A stretch of DNA of 64,000 bases, from positions 372,001 through 436,000 of the forward strand of contig NZ_SMGP01000006.1 in the NCBI RefSeq assembly GCF_004339745.1. The letters run 5' to 3'. A model generated the notes under the pieces. The model was given only the letters and a program-made list of their open reading frames with translations. It was not told where the DNA came from and searched no databases. This DNA comes from Paraburkholderia sp. BL9I2N2 (lineage in GTDB: Bacteria > Pseudomonadota > Gammaproteobacteria > Burkholderiales > Burkholderiaceae). Shown piece after piece: positions 8,601 to 17,300 of this stretch (its first letter is position 1; each line of letters starts with the position of its first letter). The translations under genes and the position numbers were made by a program.

Positions 8601-11164
8601 GCCGTGATCTGCTGTGCCGCGCGGTCGACGCGGCGAATCGGATCGGAGACCTCACGTATGGAGCTTACACGCGCTGCAATCTCAACTCGGACCTGCTCTT
8701 CGCCGGGGAGCCGCTGCCGGAGGTACAAGGCGAAGCCGAACACGGCCTCGCGTACGCCGAGAAGGCGCGGTTCGGCCTGGCCATTGACTTCATCAACCCG
8801 CAACTCGCGCTGATTCGGATGCTCCGCGGCTTTACGCCGCAATTCGGTTGCTTTGACGACGGGCAGTTCGATGAGTTGCGCACCGAAGCCCATTTCTCCA
8901 GCAACCCGGCCCTGGCAATGGCTGCGTGTTGGTACTGGATCCGGAAATTGCAGGCGCGCTATATGGCCGGGGACTATGCGGCGGCAATGGACGCCGCATC
9001 GAAGGCGCAACCGCTGCTTTGGACTTCATCCGCGTTCTTTGAGGAAGCCGAATATCACTTTTACGGCGCGCTGGCCCGAGCCGCGTACTGCGACTGCGGC
9101 GACGTCGCACCAGCCGGCGAGCGGCTGCAACACATAGTGGCTTTGGCTGAGCATCACAAGCAGCTGCAGGTCTGGGCGGAGAATTGCCCGGAGAACTTCG
9201 AAAACCGCGCCGCGTTGGTCGGTGCCGAGATCGCCCGCCTGGAGGACCGCGATGGTGACGCGATGCGCCTCTACGAGCAGGCCATCCACTCGGCGCAGGC
9301 AAACGGCTTCGCCCACAACGAGGCGCTCGCTAACGAGCTCGCGTCCCGCTTCTACGCGGCGCGCGGTCTTGAGAAGATAGCCCATGTGTATTTGCAGGAC
9401 GCCCGCTACGGCTACCTGCGTTGCGGCGCCGACGGCAAGGTCCGGCAACTCGAGGAGAGGTATCCGCACCTTCGGACGGAAGAGTCCGCGGTCGGCCCGA
9501 CGAGCACGATTGCGACGCCGCTCGAGCACCTCGACCTCGCCACCGTAATCAAGGTGTCGCAGGCCGTCTCGGGCGACATCGTCCTGGAAAAGCTGATCGA
9601 TATGGTCATGCGCACGGCAATCGAACAGGCCGGCGCCGAGCGCGGTCTGTTGATTCTGCCAGACGGCGCCGAACACCGGATAGCAGCGCAAGCGTCGACC
9701 GGCGGCGACACGACCCAGGTGCAGCTGCGCGATGTGCTGGTGAGTGCGGCGGCGCTGCCGGAATCGGTCCTCTACCATGTCCTGCGCACCCGGGAGAGCG
9801 TCATTCTCGACGATGCCGCGGCCGTGCCTCCGTTTGCCACGGATCCTTATATCCGTCAGCATCGTGCCCGTTCAATTCTCTGCCTGCCCCTGATGAATCA
9901 GGCCAGGCTCACCGGTGCGCTCTACCTCGAAAACAATCTGACTACCCGCGTGTTCAGCCCGGCCCGGATCGCCGTGCTGAGGCTGGTGGCCTCGCAGGCT
10001 GCGATCGCGCTGGAAAATGCACACCTGTACCGAGACCTCGCGGAACGCGAAGCGAAGATCCGGCGCCTTGTCGACGCCAACATCATCGGGATCATCGTCT
10101 GGAATGCCGGTGGTGACATTCTCGAGGCCAATGACGCATTTCTGCGCGTGGTGGGATACGAGCGCGCGGATCTCGTCTCGGGTCGCGTACGCTGGACGGA
10201 TCTCACGCCGCCGGAATGGCGTGAAGTCGACGAACGAGCCCTGGCAGAGACCGGGGAAACGGGGCGCGGACAGGCCTACGAGAAGGAGTTCACCAGGAAG
10301 GACGGCAGCCGTGTGCCCGTCCTGGTTGGTGGGGCCACATTCAAAGCAAGTGGCAAGGAAGGTGTCGCTTTCGTGCTCGATCTGACCGAGCGCAAGCGGG
10401 CGGAGGAAGAAGCCCGCGAGAGCGAGCGACGCTACCGGGAGGTGCAAACGGAGTTGGCGCATGCGAGCCGTGTTGCCACCATGGGGCAGCTTACGGCCTC
10501 GATCGCCCATGAAGTGAAACAGCCGATCGCCGCCGCAGTCAGCAATGCCGATGCCGGTCTGCGGTGGCTGAACACGCAGCGGCCAGATCTCGACGAGGCC
10601 AGGCAGGCGTTCGCTCGTATCGTGGCGAACGGCAAGCGAGCGGGCGAGGTCATCGGTCGGATTCGGGCGCTGATCGAGAAAGCGCCACCGCGGATGGAAA
10701 GGGTGGACATCAACGTGGCGATCCACGAGGTGATCGAGCTCACGCGTGGCGAAGCCATGAAGAGCGGCGTCTCGGTTCAGACGCAACTCGCGGACGGCTT
10801 GCCGTTCATCGAAGGAGACCGTGTCGAACTGCAACAGGTCCTGCTCAACCTGGTCATCAACGCGATCGAGGCCATGAGTGGCATGCGCGATGGCCGGCGG
10901 GAAATGCTCGTCAGCACGTCCGAAGCCGACAATGGCAGCGTGCTTGTGGCGGTGCGCGATTCGGGGCCGGGCTTTGCCCCGGACAGCGCCGAACGCGTGT
11001 TCGCCCCGTTCTATACAACGAAGCCGACTGGTTTGGGGATGGGGCTGTCGATCTGCCGTTCGATCATCGAGGCACACGGCGGCCGATTGTGGGCGAGCGC
11101 CAACGTGCCGCTCGGCGCTGTCTTTCAGTTCACGGTGCCGGCTTATCCAGAACTTTCATCGTGA
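5639..11164 (+). CDS. Giant kinase-like / AAA ATPase / GAF-PAS sensor histidine kinase (paralogue 1)
   Basis: 1841 aa, cytoplasmic, no membrane helix. Order of domains: a serine/threonine-kinase-like domain (residues 1-270), a PknK/MalT-type ATPase (about 290-650; Walker A GYSGIGKSS near 326, Walker B LALFLDDLQWLD near 451), a long helical TPR-like region, GAF (about 1315-1455), PAS (about 1465-1590), HisKA with phospho-acceptor IAHEVKQP near 1621, and HATPase_c (N box NLVINAIEA, G1 DSGPGF, G2 GLGMGLS). The kinase-like domain keeps HKD (near 125) and the APE-like MAPEQ, but DFG reads GFG (LTGFGIAS) and no clear glycine loop or VAIK Lys is visible, so it may bind ligand rather than phosphorylate. 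The partner is probably a response regulator at 24820 or 25322. A close paralogue lies at 14359. Confidence 0.85.
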   Translation: MRNSFQILWDDGERVFCRGRRPGTGGGVGDNVLIAWAAAEHPPPASLDRLAHEFGLKDELDGAWAVRPLELVREDGRTLLVLEDPGGKPLAQLLGAPMEMGSFLRLAVGIATALGKLHQRGLVHKDLKSAHILVNCADGQARLTGFGIASRLPRERQAPEPPETIAGTLAYMAPEQTGRMNRSIDPRSDLYALGVTLYQMLTGTLPFTATDPMEWVHCHIARKPVPPGERLETVPAAVSQLVMKLLAKTAEERYQTAAGLERDLRRCLASWERDGQVDDFPLGEHDTPDRLRIPEKLYGREREVDTLVAAFDRIVKSGAPELVLVSGYSGIGKSSVVNELHKVLVPPRGLFASGKFDQYKRDIPYSTLVQAFQSLVRPLLGKRDTELASWRDALLEALEPNARLMTDLIPELKLIIGEPPPVPELEPQQAHSRFQLVFRRFIGVFARAEHPLALFLDDLQWLDAATLDLLEDLLTRSDLQHLMLIGAYRDNEVDAAHPLTRKLDAIRQVGARLQEIRLATLAREDLGQLTADALRCDPPHVAPLAQLVHEKTAGNPFFVIQFLYALAEEGLLRFDHDAACWVWELDRIHAKGYTDNVVDLMVGKVTRLPADTQEALQQLACLGNVAATAMLSIVLGVSEAQVHAALWEALRQELVERLEGGSYKFVHDRIQEAAYSLIPIASRAEAHLRIGRLLAAQTPPEKREEAIFEIVGQLNRGAPLITSREERVQLAEFNLLAGQRAKGSTAYASALTYLNAGTALLAQDGWERRHELIFALELNRAECEFLTGQLLVAEARLAALSNRVTTTVEQASVACFQMDVCTTLDPSSRAVAVGLDYLRHVGIEWSPHPKDEEVRREYERIGSRLAGRTIEELIDLPLMDDAATLATVEVLTKLLAPAVFTDANLASVTICKAISLSIERGNCDASCVAYVWLARLAGPRFGDYQAGFRFGQLGYELVERRGLRRFEASTYCSFAVFVVSWMKHVRASRDLLCRAVDAANRIGDLTYGAYTRCNLNSDLLFAGEPLPEVQGEAEHGLAYAEKARFGLAIDFINPQLALIRMLRGFTPQFGCFDDGQFDELRTEAHFSSNPALAMAACWYWIRKLQARYMAGDYAAAMDAASKAQPLLWTSSAFFEEAEYHFYGALARAAYCDCGDVAPAGERLQHIVALAEHHKQLQVWAENCPENFENRAALVGAEIARLEDRDGDAMRLYEQAIHSAQANGFAHNEALANELASRFYAARGLEKIAHVYLQDARYGYLRCGADGKVRQLEERYPHLRTEESAVGPTSTIATPLEHLDLATVIKVSQAVSGDIVLEKLIDMVMRTAIEQAGAERGLLILPDGAEHRIAAQASTGGDTTQVQLRDVLVSAAALPESVLYHVLRTRESVILDDAAAVPPFATDPYIRQHRARSILCLPLMNQARLTGALYLENNLTTRVFSPARIAVLRLVASQAAIALENAHLYRDLAEREAKIRRLVDANIIGIIVWNAGGDILEANDAFLRVVGYERADLVSGRVRWTDLTPPEWREVDERALAETGETGRGQAYEKEFTRKDGSRVPVLVGGATFKASGKEGVAFVLDLTERKRAEEEARESERRYREVQTELAHASRVATMGQLTASIAHEVKQPIAAAVSNADAGLRWLNTQRPDLDEARQAFARIVANGKRAGEVIGRIRALIEKAPPRMERVDINVAIHEVIELTRGEAMKSGVSVQTQLADGLPFIEGDRVELQQVLLNLVINAIEAMSGMRDGRREMLVSTSEADNGSVLVAVRDSGPGFAPDSAERVFAPFYTTKPTGLGMGLSICRSIIEAHGGRLWASANVPLGAVFQFTVPAYPELSS

Positions 11165-11450
11165 TTGCACGCAGCGCGAGCACTTTTCTGGCGGTTGCAG
11201 TCCGCGAGTCGCCTGAGGCCGGCGATGCGGCAGCTAGGGTCGATCGGCCAGCGTCCGCTGTCTGGCTCGAAGCCGACGTTGCAATGTCCGCCGCGGCGCG
11301 CCTATGAGTGTCGCAAGATGGCCGAAGGACTAAACCGCTCGCGCGGTAGGGGTTACGGTCAGACGCCGGTGGTCAGGGAGAGGCCGGCATCGCGGTTCCG
11401 TATGTTGGCGAATGAGGCAATCCGCCTCGTTCTCCAGCAGGAGCCGAATC

Positions 11451-12166
11451 ATGACCTCCTCACAGTCAAACGTCAGTCCGCTGCGCCAGCGCATGACCGA
11501 CGACATGCGCATGCGCCAGCTTGCCCCCAAGACGCAGGACATCTATCTGCACATCGTGCGTGAGTTCGCCCGGTTTCTCGGGCGCTCACCTGACACGGCC
11601 ACCGTCGAGGACCTGCGGCGCTACCAGCTCTATCTGGTCGACCACGGCACATCGGCCGTGTCGCTGAACCATGCGATCACCGGCCTGAAGTTCTTCTTCA
11701 CAGTCACGCTCGACCGGCCCGAACTGATGGTCAGGATGCAACCCGTGCGCGTGCCCCGCGTATTACCCGTCGTGCTCAGCCCCGATGAAGTGCGGCGGCT
11801 CATCGAGGCCGCCGGCAACCTGAAGCACCAGACCGCGCTGTCGGTCGCGTACGGCGCGGGGCTACGCGCCAGCGAAGTGGTAGCGCTAAAGGTCACCGAC
11901 GTTGACAGCGAACGCATGACACTGCGTATCGAGCAGGGCAAGGGCCGCCGTGACCGCTACGCCATGCTCTCGCCGGTGCTGCTTGAGCGTCTGCGTGTGT
12001 GGTGGCGCGTGGCCCGTACGCAGGGCAGGATGCTCGATGGTGGGTGGTTGTTTCCCGGGCTCGATCCGCTCGATCCATTAAGCACGCGACAGTTGAACCG
12101 TGCCATTCATGCCGCCGCCGAGGCTGCGAACATCGACAAGCGAGTGTCCATGCACACGCTGCGCCA
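11451..12166 (+). pseudogene. Truncated tyrosine recombinase of the IS91-associated type
   Basis: The start at 11451 is preceded by AGGAG. The protein has an N-terminal SAM-like core-binding domain (RQLAPKTQDIYLHIVREF) and the catalytic domain up to the first Arg (YGAGLRASEVVALK) and the HTLRH box. Homology stops there: the text after HTLRH (12166) no longer matches a recombinase, and the final Arg and Tyr nucleophile are missing. It resembles the small integrases found next to IS91-type transposases, of which there is no trace here. Truncation is probably by the element that follows. Confidence 0.7.
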
Positions 12167-12295
12167 CTATGTGCCGTTCCGGACTATGTCGGGTAATCCA
12201 GAGATAGCGTGGATTTCACGGGCGATTCAAGCGTTCGGCTAGAGATAGCCTTGACTCCTTCCAGCCGCGCCCCAGCGTCGGGGAAGGAGTTCATC

Positions 12296-13311
12296 GTGAA
12301 GTACGTCGTCCATGACCAGGCCGTTCTCTCGCGACCGCCTGAAGGGCCGCTTGCGGCCTATATCGCATCGTTTGCGAGATCGCTCAGTGAGCAGGGATAC
12401 AGCGCAGGATCACTAAAGCAGCAAGTACGGATCGCAGCAGGGTTTAGCCGTTGGCTTGAACAGACGGGTGTCGGAGTGCGCAGCATCTGCGCTGACCACG
12501 CGATACGGTATTTGCGATATCGCGCTCGACATGTTCGGCCCCGCCGGGGGGATCAGGCTGCGCTCAGACACCTCATTGATTTTCTGCGCCAGGAGCAACT
12601 GACTCCTGCGGAGCGGGTACCACTGCCCCGACTGCCGTCTACTGAGTGCTGCGTACAAGCATACATGGCGTACTTACGCGAAGCGCGTGCCTTGGCCACA
12701 GCGACGATCGTCAACTACGTGCCGTTCGTCCGCGGTTTCCTTGAAGACTGTTTCGGTAAAGGACGCGTCACACTCTCTCGCCTATGTGCAGGTGATGTTG
12801 TGAGATTTGTACAACGTCAGGCGCCGCGTTTGCAGCCGAAGCGTGCGAAGCTTCTGACCGCTGCGCTGCGTTCCTTTTTACGTTATGCGCGCTATCGCGG
12901 CGACATTACACTGGATTTGGCCGCCGCAGTTCCAGTCGTGGCCAACTGGTCGATGCCGTCAATCCCACGTGGGATCGCCCCAGATCAAACACGGCAATTG
13001 TTAGCCAGCATCGATCAGCGAAGCGCAACCGGTCGTCGAGACTATGCCATTTTGCTTTTGCTTGCTCGATTGGGGCTGCGCTCCGGGGAAGTAGCGTCGC
13101 TTGAGCTGGATGATATCGACTGGAGCGCGGGACGTTTGAGCGTGCGCGGTAAAAGCGGGCAGCGCAACGAATTGCCATTGCCCGCCGACGTCGGCAAGGC
13201 GATCGCTACATACCTGATTCGTGGGCGACCGCGTAGCACTTGTAGTCGTGTATTTTTGCGCGCCCGGGCTCCGATCACAGGGTTTAGCGGGGCAAGTGGA
13301 GTTGGTTCGGT
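12296..13311 (+). pseudogene. Truncated tyrosine recombinase, probably RitA of a recombinase-trio element
   Basis: GTG 12296 sits 5 bases behind GGAAGGAGT. The protein has a long N-terminal SAM-like region with repeated helices and the catalytic Arg-I motif LLLLARLGLRSGEVASLELDD, then VFLRARAPITGF. It stops near 13311, before the HxxR and Tyr motifs, where sequence from an unrelated sugar transporter begins on the other strand. The style fits the first gene of RIT (recombinase in trio) elements. The second and third recombinases are absent, so it is a dead fragment. Confidence 0.6.
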
Positions 13312-13886
13312 TGACGCATTGCAACGGAGGGAGAGTCGACCTTGACCAACTTTCCCTCGATGGTGATCGAACCTTCGGTTGCAGGCACCACCCCGAACAG
13401 GGCCTCCGCAACGTTTGACCGGCCGGATCCGACCAGTCCCGCGAAGCCAAATATCTCTCCGGCACGCACTTCAAACGACACATCGTGGAAAATGCCTTCA
13501 ACCGCGAGCTTGTCGACCTTCAGTACGACGTCAGCAATGGGCACTTCCATTTTCGGAAACATCTGGGTGACTTCACGTCCGACCATCATCTGAATAATCT
13601 GGTCGCGAGTGATGTCCTTAGTAAGGCGAGTGTCAATGAACCTGCCATCGCGAAACACCGATACTTCGTCGGCAATTTCATACAACTCGTTCATCTTGTG
13701 TGTAATGTAGACAATGCCCTTTCCGCGGCTCTTCAGATCTCGAATGATGCGGAAAAGGTGTCCCACTTCGTGCTCGGTGAGTGCCGACGTTGGTTCGTCC
13801 ATAATCAGCACATCCGAATCGAAAGAAACCGCTTTGGCAATCTCGACCATCTGTCGGTTTGCGATCGAAAGAGTGCCAACTGAACG
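13312..13886 (-). pseudogene. Internal fragment of a sugar ABC transporter ATPase (RbsA/MglA type)
   Basis: The minus-strand frame carries the signature-like SIANRQMVEIAKA, Walker B VLIMDEPTSALT, the switch region VYITHKMNELYEIADEV, and the start of the second cassette with GFAGLVGSGRSNVAEALFG. Both ends are missing: homology begins inside the first cassette near 13886, where IS5-like sequence abuts it, and ends near 13312 against the truncated recombinase. It differs from the intact transporter at 21185 and so derives from another locus. Confidence 0.75.
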
Positions 13887-14132
13887 AGGCTGGCCCGCGC
13901 CACCTCAAGCAGACGGCCGTCGGTCGGATACGCGATCGCCTTCTCCCGCACCGTAGTGTCGACAATCACGCGCTCGAATTCGACTGGCATCACCGCCATC
14001 ATCCGCGCCGCAGTTGCGATCGTCGCCGCGAGTAGCTCCTCGACACCGGCTTCGCCCAAGGTTTGCCGAATGCGCATCAGGTTGGCCGGCCGCACGGCAG
14101 GCGCGGCTGAAAGTCCTCCTCGCCGCTACACG
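13887..14132 (-). pseudogene. IS5-family transposase fragment
   Basis: The residues VIVDTTVREKAIAYPTDGRL match the DDE region of IS5-family transposases (VDTTVQEKAIAFPTD). Upstream, in another frame, GEEDFQPRLPC matches the preceding FQ-R-PCD segment, so a frameshift lies near 14097. Neither end nor terminal repeats remain. Confidence 0.7.
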
Positions 14133-14192
14133 TCCTGTGCCCAGCGTTCGCATACCGACTCCGCTGGCGCGACGTATAGAATGTCGTCTGTA

Positions 14193-14221
14193 ATGACATT
14201 GAATTCTCGGGATGATATATA
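14193..14221 (+). promoter_or_regulatory. Probable sigma-70 promoter of the second giant kinase
   Basis: ATGACA (14193-14198), 17 bases, TATATA (14216-14221). Transcription would start near 14228, leaving a leader of about 130 bases before ATG 14359. Two imperfect inverted repeats overlap it (AATGTC...GACATT at 14180-14200 and an AT-rich repeat with GTCA-GCCA-TGAC at about 14216-14240), possible operator sites. Confidence 0.45.
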
Positions 14222-14358
14222 TGTCAGCCATGACTATATAATCGCACTGCCGGCGTCGCTCGTTTTGGCGTCGCTTAGCGCTTGGCGTCCCCCCATGTCG
14301 GGCAAGCAGTCCGAAGGTGCGGTGAGGCAAATGAACCCGATACCTGATTCCAGCGCCG

Positions 14359-17300
14359 ATGGCTAACAGACTGCAGATCTTGTGGGACGATGGCGAGCGT
14401 GTCCTGTGTCGCGGACGACGCCCGGGCGATGCTGGGGGCGACAGCGTATTGATTGCCCGGCCGGCCGCCGAACACCCGTCACCCGCTAGCCTCGATCGTC
14501 TCGTGCATGAATTTGGACTGAAGGACGAACTGGATGGCGCGTGGGCGGTGCGGCCGCTCGAGTTGGTGCGCGAAGGCGGCCGGACCCTGCTCGTGCTTGA
14601 GGATCCGGGCGGTCAGCCGCTCGCGCGTCTGCTTGGCAGTCCCATCGAGCTGGGCATTTTTTTGCGCCTCGCCGTTGGGATTGCCGCCGCGCTGGGCAAG
14701 CTCCACCAGCGCGGCCTTATCCATAAAGACCTCAAGCCAGCCCATATCCTCTCGAACAGCCCGGACGGACGGGTTCGGCTCACCGGATTCGGCATTGCCT
14801 CGCGGTTGCCGCGCGAGCGACAGGCGCCCGAACTGCCCGAGTCCATCGCCGGTACGCTCGCCTACATGGCACCCGAGCAGACCGGGCGGATGAACCGCTC
14901 CATCGATTCGCGCAGCGACCTCTATTCGCTCGGCGTCACGCTCTATCAGATGCTCACCGGCGCACTGCCGTTTTCGGCCGCCGACCCCATGGAATGGGTG
15001 CACAGCCATATCGCCCGAAAACCAGTGTCGCCGGGCGAGCGGTTGGCGACTGTTCCGCCTCCGGTTTCCCGGATCGTCATGAAGCTGCTCGCCAAGACGG
15101 CCGACGAGCGCTACCAGACCGCGGCAGGCGTCGAGCGCGATCTGTTGCGCTGTCTCGCGAGCTGGGAGTGCAACCGTCACATCGAGGACTTTCCGCTGGG
15201 CGAACATGACACGCCAGACCGGCTGCGCATCCCTGAGAAACTTTACGGGCGGGAGCGCGAGGTGGAGACCCTGCTCGCCTCTTTCGACCGCGTGGCCAGG
15301 AGCGGCACAGCGGAACTGCTGCTGGTCTCAGGCTATTCCGGCATCGGCAAATCAGCGGTCGTCAATGAACTGCACAAGGTGCTGGTGTTTCCGCGCGGGC
15401 TCTTCGCCTCCGGCAAGTTCGACCAGTACAAGCGCGACATTCCCTATTCGACGCTGGTGCAGGCTTTTCAAAGCCTGGTGCAGCCGCTTCTTGGCAAGAG
15501 CGACACCGCGCTGGCGAGCTGGCGCAGCGCGTTTCTGGAGGCGCTGGAGCCGAATGCGCGGCTCATGACCGATCTGATTCCGGAGTTGAAGCTCATCATC
15601 GGTGAGCCGCCGTCGGTCCCGCAACTCGAGCCGCAGCACGCACAAAGCCGTTTCCAGGTCGTGTTCCGCCGATTCATTTGTGTGTTCGCCCGAGCTGAGC
15701 ATCCGCTGGCGCTGTTTCTCGATGATCTGCAATGGCTCGACGCGGCGACGCTCGACCTGCTCGAGGATCTATTGACCCAGACGGACGTGCGGCACCTGAT
15801 GTTGATCGGCGCTTACCGCGACAATGAAGTCGATCCCGCTCATCAGTTGATGCACAAGCTCGAAGGCATCAAGAACGCCGGTGGTAAGGTCGAGGAAATC
15901 ACGCTTGCGCCTCTCGGGCGTGAGCACCTCGGGCAATTGATTGCGGAGGCGCTCCACTGCGAGCCGGAACGCGCCGCGCCGCTGACGCAACTGGTGGACG
16001 AAAAGACCGCGGGCAACCCGTTCTTCGTGATCCAGTTTCTACAGACGCTTGCCGAGGAGGCATTGCTCACCTTCGACTATGACGCGGCGCGCTGGTGCTG
16101 GAATCTCGATCGCATCCACGCCAAGGGTTACACCGACAATGTCATCGACCTGATGGTCGGAAAAATGACCCGCCTGCCGGCCGACACGCAGCGGGCGCTG
16201 CAGCAGTTCGCCTGCCTTGGCAACGTTGCCGCGAACGCGATGCTGTCGGTCGTTCTCGGGGCCTCGGGAAACCAGGCTCATGCGTCGCTGAGCCCGGCGG
16301 TCCATCAGGAACTGATCGAGCGCCTGGAAAACTCCTACCGGTTTGTGCACGACCGGGTGCAGGAAGTCGCTTATTCGCTGATACCTGAAGCATCGCGTGC
16401 CGAGGTCCATCTGCGCATTGGCAGGCTGCTGGTGGCGCAAACGCCCCCAGAGAAACGGGAAGAGGCGATCTTCGAGATCGTCAATCAGCTCAACCGCGGC
16501 GCCGCGCTGCTTGCCGAACAAGACGAGCGGGACCAACTCGCTGAGTTGAACCTGATCGCCGGCAAACGCGCGAAGAAATCTACAGCGTACGCCTCGGCGC
16601 TCATCTATCTCAACGCCGGTGCAGCACTGTTGGCGCAGGATTGCTGGGAGCGCCGGCGCGAACTGATCTTCGCGCTGGAACTGAACCGGGCGGAATGCGA
16701 TTTTCTCACCGGCGCCTTGACGGCTGCAGAAGAGCGGTTGAACGCGCTTTCAAGCCGCGCGGTGGCGACCATCGAGCGTGCCTCCGTCGCCTGCCTGCTG
16801 GTGGACTTGTTTACGACGCGTGGCCAGAGCGGCCGCGCTGTTGCCGTCGGCCTCGACTATCTCCAGCACGTCAGGTTCGAATGGTCGCCGCATCCGACGA
16901 ACGAGGACGTGCGACGCGAATACGAGCGGATCTGGTCGCGGCTCGCAAGCCGTACGATCGAGGATCTGATTACGCTGCCCTTGATGACCGATCCGGCATC
17001 CCTGGCGACGATGGACGTTCTGACGAAGGTCGGGCCACCCGCGTTCTTTACGGAGCGGAACCTCCATGACCTAATGCGATGCTGGGCGGTGAACCTCAGC
17101 CTCGAGCGCGGCAACTGCGACAGTTCGTGCGACGCGTACGTGAATCTCGGCATGATCACCGGCGTTCGATTCGGCGATTACAAGGCTGGTTTCCGCCTGG
17201 GCGAGGTTGGCTACGAACTGGTCGAACGACGCGGGTTGAAGCGCTACCAGGGCCGGACGCATATGCTGTTCGCGGCGTACCTCATGCCCTACACAAAACA

